A stretch of DNA of 26,526 bases from Rugosimonospora acidiphila. GTDB lineage: Bacteria > Actinomycetota > Actinomycetes > Mycobacteriales > Micromonosporaceae. Shown piece after piece: positions 17,053 to 25,316 of this stretch. A program made the position numbers and the translations under genes. The stretch spans positions 1 to 26,526 of the forward strand of contig NZ_BAABJQ010000057.1 of assembly GCF_039543385.1 (NCBI RefSeq). Direction: 5' to 3'. The notes beneath the pieces are model-generated. The model did not search any database, was not told the DNA's origin, and saw only the letters and a program-made list of their open reading frames with translations. Every line of letters starts with the position of its first letter. The stretch's first letter is position 1.

Positions 17053-17082
17053 CTGATGCCGGACCACCCGGTCAGGCATCAG
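17053..17082. promoter_or_regulatory. Long inverted repeat before the sigma factor gene
   Basis: CTGATGCC (17053-17060) pairs with GGCATCAG (17075-17082). An inner stem GACC/GGTC (17062-17065 with 17070-17073) closes around ACCC. It sits just before the RBS of the ECF sigma gene at 17105, where it could be an operator or a 5' leader hairpin that affects expression. Confidence 0.45.
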
Positions 17083-17104
17083 GCACAGCTGGAGGGGGCC
17101 CCAC

Positions 17105-17626
17105 TTGGCACGCGCCGCACCCCGGTCGCGCGACGGCGATCCCGCCGCCCGGTTCGAAACTCTGTACCGCCTCTGCTACGAGGATCTGCTCCGCTACGCC
17201 CTGCGTCGCACCGGTCGACCGGAGATCGCCGCCGACGTGGTGGCCGACACCTTCCTCGTCGCCTGGCGGCGCCTCGCGGACATCCCGGCCGAACAGCCCC
17301 GGGCCTGGCTGTTCGGAGTCGCCCGCAACGTGCTGGCCAACCAGTACCGGGCCGAGCGTCGCGGCGTCGATCTCGCCGCGCGCCTGCGCACCGAACTCTC
17401 CGACGCCACGGTCGTCCAGCCGGACGCTCCCGCGGAGGTCTCGGCCGCGTTCCGCACCCTTTCGGAGACCGATCAGGAACTGCTGCGCCTGGTCGCCTGG
17501 GAGGGCCTGAGCGCGGCGGAGTTGAGCCAGGCACTCGGCTGTTCAGCCAACGCCGCCCGAATCCGGCTGCACCGCGCCCGCCAACGGTTCGCCGAGGCGC
17601 TGCGCGAACTCACACCCGCGATCTGA
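17105..17626 (+). CDS. ECF-type RNA polymerase sigma factor
   Basis: 173 residues, TTG start at 17105 with GGAGGGGG about 6 bases upstream. Sigma region 2 covers about residues 16-75 (FETLYRLCYEDLLRYALRRT, then AADVVADTFLVAWRRLADIP and AWLFGVARNVLANQYR). Region 4 covers about residues 115-168 (LSETDQELLRLVAWEGLSAA, ELSQALGCSANAARIRLHRA). It directs RNA polymerase to a small stress regulon that cannot be inferred from the sequence. It is followed after 13 bases by a single-span membrane protein, which is probably its anti-sigma partner. Confidence 0.92.
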   Translation: MARAAPRSRDGDPAARFETLYRLCYEDLLRYALRRTGRPEIAADVVADTFLVAWRRLADIPAEQPRAWLFGVARNVLANQYRAERRGVDLAARLRTELSDATVVQPDAPAEVSAAFRTLSETDQELLRLVAWEGLSAAELSQALGCSANAARIRLHRARQRFAEALRELTPAI

Positions 17627-17639
17627 CGAGGGAACCATC

Positions 17640-18584
17640 ATGACCGATAACGACGAACAGCAGGACCGCCTGGTTCGGCTGCTCTCACCCGAGATCCACC
17701 TGCCGCGCACCGCGTCGCAGCCGACCGGGGCGGCCGCTGAGGATCTGCGCCAGCTCATCATGGGACAGTCCGAACCGGGTGCCTGGACCGCCGAGACCCC
17801 GAAGCGCCACCGGATCTGGAGCCCCCGCCGCCGGCTCGCGTTCGCGATTCCGGGCGTGGTGGGGCTGGCCGCGCTGGCGCTGGTCGTCACCGCCGTACTG
17901 CCCAGGTCCTCCGCCCTCGGCCCGGCCCCGGCACAGGCCGACGCGCTGCGCTTCACCCAGAGCAACGGGTACCTCACCATCAGGATCGTCGACCCGGTGG
18001 CGGATCCGAAGCGGTACAAGGCGGAACTGGCCCGGCACGGCCTCGACATCGACCTCACCCTGGCACCGGCGCAGGCCGATCAGATCGGCCGCGTCGTCTT
18101 TCAGGAGCAGGACAACGGGAACGGGCCCTCCCTCAAGGAGATCGAGGCACCGGGCGAATGCTCGGCCAACGGCAACTGCTCGGTCGCCATCCAGGTGCCG
18201 CTGGACTACCAGGGGTACGCGCGGATCGTCTTCGGGCGCGCGCCAAAGCCCGGCGAGGACATCCAGGGCGACTCGCTCCTGTCGCCGGACCAGCAGAAGC
18301 AGCTGGACGCGCTGGTGGGCCAGCGGGTGTCCGACGCACGCCGGCTGCTGGCCGGGCGCGGGCAGACCGCCACCTACCGGGTGGGCTACGAGTCCACCGA
18401 GGCGTCGGCGGCCCAGGTGCCGGGGAGCTGGTACGTGTATCAGGTCGCCCCGCTGACCGGCAACCTCGTCGTGCTGTGGGCCTCGGCGGACGGGAAGCCA
18501 CCCGCCCGACCCCGCGCGAGCGCCTCGGCCCAGCCGTCGACCGGTCCGTCGACTGGCCCGTCGACTGGTCCAAGCACCCGCTGA
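17640..18584 (+). CDS. Single-span membrane protein partner of the ECF sigma factor
   Basis: 314 residues, ATG 17640. An N-terminal cytoplasmic part (1-62) holds LVRLLSPEIHLP and EDLRQLIMG helices that could bind sigma. One transmembrane helix follows the stretch RRRLAF (about 64-85), and then an extracytoplasmic domain of about 190 residues with a CSANGNC cysteine pair and a PASTA-like segment (VGQRVSDARRLLAGRG). The C-terminus is a Ser/Thr/Pro-rich tail with PSTG repeats, possibly cell-wall spanning or glycosylated. No classic zinc anti-sigma HxxxCxxC motif is seen. The anti-sigma role is inferred from layout. It likely shares the sigma gene's promoter. Confidence 0.7.
   Translation: MTDNDEQQDRLVRLLSPEIHLPRTASQPTGAAAEDLRQLIMGQSEPGAWTAETPKRHRIWSPRRRLAFAIPGVVGLAALALVVTAVLPRSSALGPAPAQADALRFTQSNGYLTIRIVDPVADPKRYKAELARHGLDIDLTLAPAQADQIGRVVFQEQDNGNGPSLKEIEAPGECSANGNCSVAIQVPLDYQGYARIVFGRAPKPGEDIQGDSLLSPDQQKQLDALVGQRVSDARRLLAGRGQTATYRVGYESTEASAAQVPGSWYVYQVAPLTGNLVVLWASADGKPPARPRASASAQPSTGPSTGPSTGPSTR
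18534..18569 (+). repeat. Three 12-base repeats encoding PSTG units
   Basis: Three consecutive copies of CCGTCGAC(C/T)GG(T/C) encode the Pro-Ser-Thr-Gly tail of the membrane protein. They are in-frame repeats prone to length change by slippage. Confidence 0.8.
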
Positions 18585-18599
18585 TCCGGCGGATCGACG

Positions 18600-18634
18600 C
18601 CCCGGGTGGCGGCCACCGCCGCCGCCACCCGGGG
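18600..18634. terminator. Bidirectional hairpin terminator between convergent genes
   Basis: A perfect 14-base-pair stem (18600-18613 with 18621-18634) has a seven-base loop. It sits between the plus-strand gene ending at 18584 and the minus-strand gene ending at 18702, so it can serve both. Confidence 0.8.
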
Positions 18635-18701
18635 CCGCCATTGGTAGCCGCCATTCGTGGCCGTTGCCCGGCCTACTCCGTCGGCCTACCGCCGCCGGAC
18701 C

Positions 18702-20927
18702 TTAGTGCAGGGCAGTGGCGAGCGCGTCGGACAGCAACGGGGTCAGCAGCCGGATGTAAGTGGCCGACACGTGGCTGTCGTCGCGGTAGACCAGGGTGTT
18801 GCCGATGATCGGTGGGCAGGTCGTCGCGGTGCAGAACCACGGCAGCGGGTCGATCACGGGCATCGCCGCCGCCTGCGCGGCCGCGACGGTCGCCACTCGG
18901 CGGCTGGGGTAGACGGCCGTACTGGCCGGCAGCGCGCAGGTCTGCACCGCCTTGGTGTACTGCGCCACGCAGTCCGGCACGCTGGCGCCCCTCGGGTCCG
19001 GGGTGTCCTGCATGAGAATCACCTGGGCACCCGTCTGCTTGACCTGGGTGGCCGTGTCCATCAGCGCCGTTGTCCACAGCTGGTCGGGATCGCCCGGTAC
19101 CAGCTGGTTGTCCTTGTCGACCGGCGGGCCGCCGTAGGTGCGGGTGGACATCAGCACCATGGCCGGCTTCAGCGAGGCGATGACCCGCAACGCGTCCGCA
19201 CGCCAGGTCGCGCACTCGGTGAAGGCGCGCTGCGTGTTCAGCTTCGTGGTCAGGGCATTGGCCGGCGTGCAACCGCTCTTGGCCAGGACCACCAGCCGCC
19301 AGTGCCGCTGCCGCGCCACCGTGTTGAACGCGTCGAACCACTGCTCGGTGTGCGAGTCCCCGAACAGCACCAGCGTGGTGGTTGAGGTCTTGTCGCCGTA
19401 ACTGTCGCAACCCGCCGCTATCGCGTCGGCCGTCGACGTGGCGTCCAGAGAGGCCAGGCAGCCCGTGTCCGTGGGCAGGTCGCCGCCGGCCGCCGTGACC
19501 GCCGGTACGAGGTTGGCGGGCATGGCGGTGTTCTGCGCGCTGGTGGCGATCAGCGCGCTCAGCCTGGCCGCGGCGTCCGCCGCGGAGCCGTCGGCCACCA
19601 CGGTGGCGGTGTTGGTCGCGTGGCCCGAGCCGTTCAGGTGCATGGGCAGGAGCCCGACCAGGCCGGCCGCGCCCACGCTCACCGTGCTCAGCGACGCACC
19701 GATGATCAGGCCGCGCCGCGGCCGGCGGCGCAGCGACGCGCGGAATCGGATCGGGTTCTCGATCAGCCGCATGGACAGCCACGCCGGCAGCAACGCGCCG
19801 AACGCCAGGCCGAGGCCGAGCCACACGCTCAGCGTGTGCCCGACGATCGACTGCCCGACGATCAGCACCGGCCAGTGCCACAGGTACCAGCTGTACGACA
19901 GCCGGCCGAACATCTGAAGGGGCGCGGTGCCCAGTACGGTCGGGACGCCCCTGGCCGGTCCACAACCGCCGGCGATGACCAATGCCGCCCCGGCCACCGG
20001 CAGCACCGCCGCGTACCCGGGGAACACCGTCGCGTCGGTGTAGACGAACACCGCCACCAGCACGCCGGCGAGCCCCGCCCACATCGTCAGCTCGGCGGCG
20101 ATGCGGGGCAGTCGGGCCAGCCTCGGCGCGGCGAGGGCCACCAGCGCGCCGGCGGCCAGTTCCCAGGCCCGGGCCTGGATGCCGAAGTACGCCCAGGGCT
20201 CCGACGCCTGGGTCTGCCACACGCACAGCGCCAGCGATCCGGCGGCGAGCACGGCCAGGGTGATGGCGGCGGCCCGGCGGCTCGGACGCCGGCGCAGCCA
20301 CACACCGGAGGCGATGACCAGCAGCAGCGGCCAGATGAGGTAGAACTGCTCCTCGACCGCCAGCGACCAGAAGTGTTGCAACGGCGAGGGCGGGCGCGCG
20401 GCGGACAGGTAGTTGGTGCCCTGAACGGCCAGGCGCACGTTGATGCCGTAGAGGGCGGCGGCGATCCCGTCCTTCGCCACCGCCTTGGCCACCAGCGGCG
20501 ACATCCACAGCCACGACGCCGCCACGGTGGCGACCACCACCAGCGCCGAGGCGGGCAGCAGGCGAATCATCCGCCGGCCGTAGAAGCTGCCGAACGAGAT
20601 CCGGCCCCGGGTCTCGACTTCCCGGTAGAGGTTCGTGGTGATCAGGAAGCCCGAGATGACGAAGAATACGTCGACGCCGACGTAACCGCCGCCGACGACG
20701 AGTGCTCCGGCGTGGTAAATGACCACGGCGAGCACCGCGATGGCACGCAGTCCCTCGATGTCCGGACGGAACCCGGAGCGGCGCTGCTCGGAGCGGGAGG
20801 CCCGGCCCGCCGGTTCGGCGCCTTCGCCGGGTGGGTGCGGGTGTTGGCCACCGGGCGCGTTGGTTAAGCTTGGAGAAACAACCGATGAACCGGATCCGAC
20901 GACGGTCCTGGGCGAATGCTCGCTCAT
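18702..20927 (-). CDS. OafA-type acyltransferase with C-terminal SGNH domain
   Basis: 741 residues. A proline-rich cytoplasmic N-terminus (1-52) is followed by an acyltransferase-3 membrane domain (about 53-400) with FRPDIEGLRAIAVLAVVIYH (H72), GVDVFFVISGFLI, FYGRRMIRLLP and SPLQHFWSLAVEEQFYLIWP, and roughly ten membrane segments. The last third (about 430-741) is an SGNH hydrolase-like domain with LFGDSH (S525), a central block near residue 580 and DDSH (716-719) supplying the catalytic Asp and His. Such proteins transfer acetyl or other acyl groups from the cytoplasm to surface polysaccharides, peptidoglycan or lipids. The ATG start has AGGA nine bases upstream. The acceptor is unknown. It is monocistronic and converges on the terminator at 18600-18634. 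Confidence 0.92.
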   Translation of the reverse strand: MSEHSPRTVVGSGSSVVSPSLTNAPGGQHPHPPGEGAEPAGRASRSEQRRSGFRPDIEGLRAIAVLAVVIYHAGALVVGGGYVGVDVFFVISGFLITTNLYREVETRGRISFGSFYGRRMIRLLPASALVVVATVAASWLWMSPLVAKAVAKDGIAAALYGINVRLAVQGTNYLSAARPPSPLQHFWSLAVEEQFYLIWPLLLVIASGVWLRRRPSRRAAAITLAVLAAGSLALCVWQTQASEPWAYFGIQARAWELAAGALVALAAPRLARLPRIAAELTMWAGLAGVLVAVFVYTDATVFPGYAAVLPVAGAALVIAGGCGPARGVPTVLGTAPLQMFGRLSYSWYLWHWPVLIVGQSIVGHTLSVWLGLGLAFGALLPAWLSMRLIENPIRFRASLRRRPRRGLIIGASLSTVSVGAAGLVGLLPMHLNGSGHATNTATVVADGSAADAAARLSALIATSAQNTAMPANLVPAVTAAGGDLPTDTGCLASLDATSTADAIAAGCDSYGDKTSTTTLVLFGDSHTEQWFDAFNTVARQRHWRLVVLAKSGCTPANALTTKLNTQRAFTECATWRADALRVIASLKPAMVLMSTRTYGGPPVDKDNQLVPGDPDQLWTTALMDTATQVKQTGAQVILMQDTPDPRGASVPDCVAQYTKAVQTCALPASTAVYPSRRVATVAAAQAAAMPVIDPLPWFCTATTCPPIIGNTLVYRDDSHVSATYIRLLTPLLSDALATALH

Positions 20928-21088
20928 CTGAGCATGTCCTAAACCGTCCCTTTCCTGCTGATCCCTGCGCCCCCGTGATCCAGTTTGCGAGCCTAGCCCG
21001 CTATTCCCGAGGCCGGCACGCCGGTACCTGTGAGGTGATCGGCGCGGTGCTTTCCGGGCCGCACCGGCCGCCGGGGCCGACCGGGTGA
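20928..21088. other. Intergenic, no gene seen
   Basis: The region upstream of the acyltransferase gene (minus strand) should hold its promoter. A TAGGCT at about 20993-20998 on the minus strand is a weak -10 candidate without a good -35. Confidence 0.3.
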
Positions 21089-22327
21089 TCAGGCGCCGGT
21101 GAGTACGCCGGACGGCCGCACCGCCGGCGAGGCACCGGCGGCCAGTGCCGGTTCGAGCCGGACGAGTAGCCCCGCGCCGATCAGCGCCGACACCGCGAGC
21201 ACCAGCCAGGGCAGCCGGCCGTCGAGCGCCAGCAGCGCGGTGAACAGCGACGGCGCGAGCGTGGCCGACAGCGACCAGGAGAGCTGGTACGTCGCCAGGT
21301 AGCGCCCGCGCGCCTCGGCCGGTGCCGCCTCGATGGCCAGCGTGCTCGCCGCCGGGCTGTGCAGCAACTCACCGCCGGTGTAGAGCGCCGTGGTGGCGAC
21401 CAGCGCGGCCAGCAGCACCGCGACGCCGCTCGGCCTCGCGGTTTCCAGCAGGACGAAACCCACGAACGCGAGCGCGAACACGGCGGCGCCGCTCGCGGCG
21501 ACCCGGGTTCGCCGGCCGATGCGGCGGGCGAACCGGTTCATCGGCACGCCGGCGACCGCACACAGCGCGGTGTTGACCGCGAACAGCAGGCCGACGGTTG
21601 CCGCGGGCGCGTGCAGGACGGTGACGGCGTACGCCGGCAGCAGCAGCGACAGCGCCGAGTAGCCCAGGGCGATTAGGAAGTTCGCGGCGGTCAGCCCGAG
21701 GAACGGCCGGTCGGCGAGGACCGCGCGGTAGCCGACGCGGGCCTGGCGGCGGGTCTCGACGGGCTGCCGCCGGGGCACCCGGCGCACGATGAGCGCGGCG
21801 ACGAGGAAGCTCACGGCGTTGAGCCAGGCCGCGACCGTGAAGCCGGTGTCGCCGGCCAGGCCGATGATCAGTGAGGCGAGCAGGCCACCGGCGCCCAGCC
21901 CGGCGTTGCGCAGGCTCCGGGCCAGGGCGTTGAGCCGGTCCCGGTCGGCACCGGTGACGAGCTCACCGATGACCGCCTGCTGGATGGCCGGGAAGGCACG
22001 GTCTCCGGTGGCGGTGAACAGCGCGACCGCCGCGAATGCCGGCAGCGTGCCGGCGAACGGGTACGCGACGAACCCGAGCCCGCGCACCGCGTACCCGAAC
22101 AGCTGCATCCGCCGCGCGCCGAACCGGTCGACGGCGGCCCCCGCCAGCGGCAGCAGCGCCATTCCGGTGAGGCCGGCGACGGTGAGCACCGCGCCGATGA
22201 CGGCCAGCGGCAGCCCGGTGACCCGCTGGAAGAACACCAGCGAGAACGGGACATACATCCCCGAACCCAACGCGTCGATCGTCATGCCGGTGATCAAGGC
22301 CCGTTCACCGGGACTCCGCCTGGCCAT
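21089..22327 (-). CDS. Major facilitator superfamily exporter
   Basis: 412 residues from ATG 22327, which has GGAGGTGG just upstream; the frame is open further upstream but lies in the regulatory region. Twelve hydrophobic segments are visible, with an MFS loop 2-3 region (PLAGAAVDRFGARRMQLFGY) and a matching loop 8-9 region (PMNRFARRIGRRTRVAASGA). The pattern is that of drug/proton antiporters of the DHA1 type. It is divergent from a MarR-family regulator, with palindromic sites in between, the classic arrangement of a regulated efflux pump. Substrates cannot be predicted. Confidence 0.9.
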   Translation of the reverse strand: MARRSPGERALITGMTIDALGSGMYVPFSLVFFQRVTGLPLAVIGAVLTVAGLTGMALLPLAGAAVDRFGARRMQLFGYAVRGLGFVAYPFAGTLPAFAAVALFTATGDRAFPAIQQAVIGELVTGADRDRLNALARSLRNAGLGAGGLLASLIIGLAGDTGFTVAAWLNAVSFLVAALIVRRVPRRQPVETRRQARVGYRAVLADRPFLGLTAANFLIALGYSALSLLLPAYAVTVLHAPAATVGLLFAVNTALCAVAGVPMNRFARRIGRRTRVAASGAAVFALAFVGFVLLETARPSGVAVLLAALVATTALYTGGELLHSPAASTLAIEAAPAEARGRYLATYQLSWSLSATLAPSLFTALLALDGRLPWLVLAVSALIGAGLLVRLEPALAAGASPAVRPSGVLTGA

Positions 22328-22353
22328 CTGCCACCTCCAGTCGATTCGTAGAT

Positions 22354-22381
22354 AACTTAGCACTAAGCAACTTAGCGTCAA
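22354..22381 (-). promoter_or_regulatory. Exporter promoter overlapped by MarR-type operators
   Basis: On the minus strand TTGACG (22376-22381) and TAAGTT (22354-22359) are 16 bases apart. The same bases contain the palindrome CTTAG-CA-CTAAG (22356-22367) and a degenerate second site CTTAG-CGT-CAAG (22371-22382), giving direct repeats of AACTTAGC at 22354-22361 and 22369-22376 (15-base spacing). A MarR dimer binding here would occlude the exporter promoter and probably its own. Confidence 0.6.
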
Positions 22382-22419
22382 GCATCTGAGTCGACCATGG
22401 GGTGTGCCACACTTGGGGA

Positions 22420-22926
22420 ATGCCGAGGCAGACAGCGAACCCGCGTACCGACGGGGTGGATGCGATAGTCGCGCAGTGGGCGGTCGAACGCCCCGAGCTG
22501 GAGACGCTGCCGATGGAGGTGTTCGGCCGGATCTACCGGATCGCGCGCCTGATGGGCGACCGGGTGGAGCGGGCGTACGCACCGTTCGGCATCGGGCGCG
22601 GCGAGTTCGACGTGCTGGCCACCCTGCGCCGGGCCGGCGACCCGCACACGCTGTCGCCGAGCCAGCTCTCCGCGACGCTGATGCTCACCACCGGCGGGAT
22701 GACCGGGCGGCTGGACAAGCTCGAACGCGCGGGCCTGGTGCGCCGGGTTCCCGACCCGACCGACCGCCGTGCGCTGGGCGCACAGCTGACCGAACAGGGC
22801 CGCCGGGTCGTCGACGACGCGGTCACGGCCGGGCTAGCCGAGCAGCGGGCCGCGCTGGATGAGTTGCCCGCCCAGCAGCGCACCCAGCTCGCCGGCCTGC
22901 TGCGTGCGCTGCTCGCCGCCTGCTGA
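22420..22926 (+). CDS. MarR-family transcriptional regulator
   Basis: 168 residues from ATG 22420; GTG 22402 is an alternative and the RBS is weak for both. A dimerisation helix (about 25-55, VFGRIYRIARLMGDRVERAY) precedes the winged helix: GRGEFDVLATLRRAGDPHTL, SPSQLSATLMLTTGGMTGRL (recognition helix), DKLERAGLVRRVPDPTDRRA with the conserved DRR wing motif, and a C-terminal dimerisation helix. It is divergent from the MFS exporter gene and probably represses it through the CTTAG/CTAAG sites, being released by an export substrate. This is the usual logic for such pairs. Confidence 0.92.
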   Translation: MPRQTANPRTDGVDAIVAQWAVERPELETLPMEVFGRIYRIARLMGDRVERAYAPFGIGRGEFDVLATLRRAGDPHTLSPSQLSATLMLTTGGMTGRLDKLERAGLVRRVPDPTDRRALGAQLTEQGRRVVDDAVTAGLAEQRAALDELPAQQRTQLAGLLRALLAAC

Positions 22927-22959
22927 CCCGGCCGGATCGCTGGCGGTGGGTGCCGGATC

Positions 22960-23676
22960 TCAGGCGCGCAGCCGCGCCGCGAGTTCGCCGATCGCCCCCA
23001 TCGCGTACCGCTGCAACTGCGGGCCGAAGGTGATCCGGGTCGCGCCCAGCCACGCCAGCTCGGCCACGGACTCCCGGTCCGGCCCGGCGGCCAGGTTGAT
23101 CGGGCCGTCGATGCCCTTCCGCAGCTCCGCGAGCACCTCCCGCGGCGCGGCCAGCGGGTACACGCAGTCGGCGCCGGCGGCCACGTACCGCCGGGCGCGC
23201 GCCACGGCGTCGGCCGGATCGCCCGTCCCGATCAGGAAGGTGTCGACGCGCGCGTTGATGAACAGCGCATCCCCCGCCTCCGCCCGCACCTCGGCCAGCC
23301 AGTCCGCGTGTCGCACGGGGTCCTTGAGCGTGGCGTGATTTTCGGAGTCCTCCAGATTGCAGCCGACGGCGCCGGTCTCCAGGAGCCTCCCGACCAGCTC
23401 GGCGGGGGCGAGGCCGTAACCGCCCTCGATGTCGGCGGACACCGGCACGGCGACGGCCCGGACGATCCTCGCCACCGCGGCGAACATCTCGTCGGGCGGC
23501 GTCGAACCGTCCTCGTAGCCGAGCGAGGCGGCTACCCCGGCGCTCGGAGTGGCGAGCGCGGGGAAGCCGGCGTCGGCGAAGATCCGCGCGCTGGCCGCGT
23601 CCCACGGCCCGGGCAGGACCAGCGGGTCGCCGGCGGCGCGGCCCAGGTGCAGGGCGCGAAAGGTGGAGACGCTCAT
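22960..23676 (-). CDS. Isocitrate lyase/phosphoenolpyruvate mutase family protein
   Basis: 238 residues from ATG 23676; a GTG at 23688 is in frame. It shows the TIM-barrel signatures of the PEP mutase/isocitrate lyase superfamily: LVLPGPWDAASARIFADAGF, ATPSAGVAASLGYEDG, SADIEGGYG (metal-binding Asp and Glu), CNLEDS and FINARVDTF. It is shorter than PrpB or AceA and lacks the lyase KKCGH motif, so it belongs to the compact group of unknown specificity, which may cleave C-C bonds or act on phosphonates or 2-hydroxy acids. It is cytoplasmic and monocistronic, and converges with the MarR gene over 33 bases. Confidence 0.87.
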   Translation of the reverse strand: MSVSTFRALHLGRAAGDPLVLPGPWDAASARIFADAGFPALATPSAGVAASLGYEDGSTPPDEMFAAVARIVRAVAVPVSADIEGGYGLAPAELVGRLLETGAVGCNLEDSENHATLKDPVRHADWLAEVRAEAGDALFINARVDTFLIGTGDPADAVARARRYVAAGADCVYPLAAPREVLAELRKGIDGPINLAAGPDRESVAELAWLGATRITFGPQLQRYAMGAIGELAARLRA

Positions 23677-23883
23677 CTCTGCCAGCACCTCACGGGTGCA
23701 TCCGGGGCGCGTGCCACGGCAGGTTTCCGTTCGCTGTCATACGCCAACCCTAAGCGCCGGCTGGCCCCACATCGCGATCCACTTTCGTGGTGGTTTTCTG
23801 GGCCACTTCGCGCCTCACCCGGCACGGCGGGGTCCAGCGGGGCGGTCCGCGCAGGGGTGGTTGGCGAACCCGGAAAGTCGCAT

Positions 23884-23913
23884 GCAACCACTGGCGGCGG
23901 CTGGTGCGTGATA
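23884..23913 (+). promoter_or_regulatory. Putative ECF-type promoter of the SigE-family gene
   Basis: GCAACC (23884-23889) and CGTGATA (23907-23913), 17 bases apart, resemble the AAC...CGT motif pair used by actinobacterial ECF sigma factors, consistent with autoregulation. The predicted transcription start coincides with the GTG at 23919, which would make the mRNA leaderless. Confidence 0.45.
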
Positions 23914-23918
23914 GGTCC

Positions 23919-24440
23919 GTGAAGGACCGGCACGGGCCGCCGTCAACGGCGGACATGGCGTTTGTGACATTCGTGGAGTCGGCCTGGCAGCGGCACCTCC
24001 GGCTGGCGATGCTGCTGACCGGCGATCGGTGGCAGGCCGAGGAGCTGCTGCAGGACAGCCTGGTCAGGATGTACGAGCGGTGGCGGAAGCTGGACCGCCA
24101 CGAGGATCTGCACGCGTACCTGCGGCGGATGCTCGTCAACGGCCGCACCTCGATGTGGCGGCGGCGACGGCGGGAGAACCTCGTCGCGGAAACACCGGAG
24201 CGTTCGGTACCCGCCGGGTTCGACTCGGACGTCGAGGTGAAGAACGCCCTGATGTCCCTGCCGCCGCGCCAGCGGGCGGTGGTGGTGCTGCGGCTGTACG
24301 AGGACCTGACCGAACGGCAGGCCGCCGCGGCGCTGGGTTGCTCGATCGGCACGGTCAAAAGTCAGTACGCTCGCGCGCTGGACAAGCTCCGGCAGCTGGT
24401 GCGCGAACCCAACTACCAGGGGGGCAGGAGAAGCCGATGA
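23919..24440 (+). CDS. SigE-family ECF RNA polymerase sigma factor
   Basis: 173 residues from GTG 23919; ATG 23955 (161 residues) is an alternative. Region 2 is FVESAWQRHLRLAMLLTGDR, WQAEELLQDSLVRMYERWRK and DLHAYLRRMLVNGRTSMWRR. Region 4 is SLPPRQRAVVVLRLYEDLTE, RQAAAALGCSIGTVKSQYAR and ALDKLRQLV. The LLTGD...AE(E/D)L(L/V)Q and YLRRMLVN patterns mark the SigE family common in Streptomyces and Micromonosporaceae. The start choice rests on the fit with the upstream promoter and on the lack of an RBS. The stop overlaps the start of the anti-sigma-like gene by four bases (ATGA). Confidence 0.9.
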   Translation: MKDRHGPPSTADMAFVTFVESAWQRHLRLAMLLTGDRWQAEELLQDSLVRMYERWRKLDRHEDLHAYLRRMLVNGRTSMWRRRRRENLVAETPERSVPAGFDSDVEVKNALMSLPPRQRAVVVLRLYEDLTERQAAAALGCSIGTVKSQYARALDKLRQLVREPNYQGGRRSR

Positions 24441-25273
24441 ACACTCTTGAGACGCAGCTGGCGCACCGGCTGCACCATCTCGTCGATGGCGAGTTCGATT
24501 CGACGGCGCCGGCCGGGGCGGTGCTCGACCGCGGGCAGCGGGCCGGCCGCCGGCGGGCAACGGCGATGGTGGCGACCGCGTCGCTCGCGGTGGTGGCCGT
24601 GGGCGCGGTGGCAGCGGCCGGCATCACGCAGCCGTGGGCGGACAACCACCCGAGCGCGGCACCGCCGGCGCAGACACCACGGCTGTCGCTCGCGGCCGCG
24701 GTCGCGTCGAGCCAGAACACCAGCTACCAGGTGAAGGTCACCCAGAACTGGGGTCAGGGCAGCGTGGACACCACCGATGGAGCTTTCGACCCGACCACCG
24801 ACACCGGATACCTGAACAAGACGTCGACGGGCGGCGGGGTCGCCTACGAAGAGCGGCTCCTCGACGGCACCCTGTTCATCGGCTCGTCGGGGTCGACGGA
24901 GTGGAAGCAGGAGCAGGGACGGCACGACCGGCTCGACTACGACCGTGACCTGAGCGGAACGCTGAGCGCCTCGGCCGACCCCGAGCAGTTGTTCGAGATG
25001 CTGCGGCAGTCGGGTGCCGTGATCAGCCAGACCCGCACCGACTCGTACCACTTCCAGGTGCGGACCAACGAGAATTCGGTGGCCAGCAGCTACTCCGGCG
25101 ACGTGACGGTCGGCGCCGACAAGCGCATCGCGACGGTGACGTACCAGCTGAAGAACAGCGCCACCAAGAAGGGCCAGACCTCTACGGAGCAGTCCACGGT
25201 CACCGTGGCGCTGTCCGGCTACGGCGCCCCCGTGACGGTGGACCGCCCGACGGACGTGGTGATCGTCAAGTAG
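24437..25273 (+). CDS. Membrane-anchored anti-sigma-like protein coupled to the SigE-family factor
   Basis: 278 residues, ATG 24437 overlapping the sigma stop. A short N-terminal cytoplasmic helix region (LETQLAHRLHHLVDGEFDST, 1-40) probably contacts sigma. One transmembrane helix (about 42-63) is followed by an extracytoplasmic domain of about 200 residues rich in beta strands (SYQVKVTQNWGQGSVDTTDG onward), similar in outline to LppX/LolA-like lipid-binding or sensor domains of such partners; I cannot confirm that fold by eye. The role is to hold the sigma factor until an envelope signal releases it, inferred from coupling. A strong terminator follows. Confidence 0.75.
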   Translation: MNTLETQLAHRLHHLVDGEFDSTAPAGAVLDRGQRAGRRRATAMVATASLAVVAVGAVAAAGITQPWADNHPSAAPPAQTPRLSLAAAVASSQNTSYQVKVTQNWGQGSVDTTDGAFDPTTDTGYLNKTSTGGGVAYEERLLDGTLFIGSSGSTEWKQEQGRHDRLDYDRDLSGTLSASADPEQLFEMLRQSGAVISQTRTDSYHFQVRTNENSVASSYSGDVTVGADKRIATVTYQLKNSATKKGQTSTEQSTVTVALSGYGAPVTVDRPTDVVIVK

Positions 25274-25287
25274 TACCGCGATCGTGG

Positions 25288-25316
25288 CTGCCCGTGACCG
25301 GTCCGGTCACGGGCAG
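25288..25316 (+). terminator. Hairpin terminator after the sigma/anti-sigma operon
   Basis: A perfect 13-base-pair stem (25288-25300 with 25304-25316) has a three-base loop, 14 bases after the stop of the anti-sigma gene. Confidence 0.82.

Noticed and set aside
19620..20867. Long plus-strand open frame opposite the acyltransferase gene
   Set aside because: Antisense shadow caused by third-position GC; the composition is dominated by Arg, Gln, Gly and Pro, with no motif.
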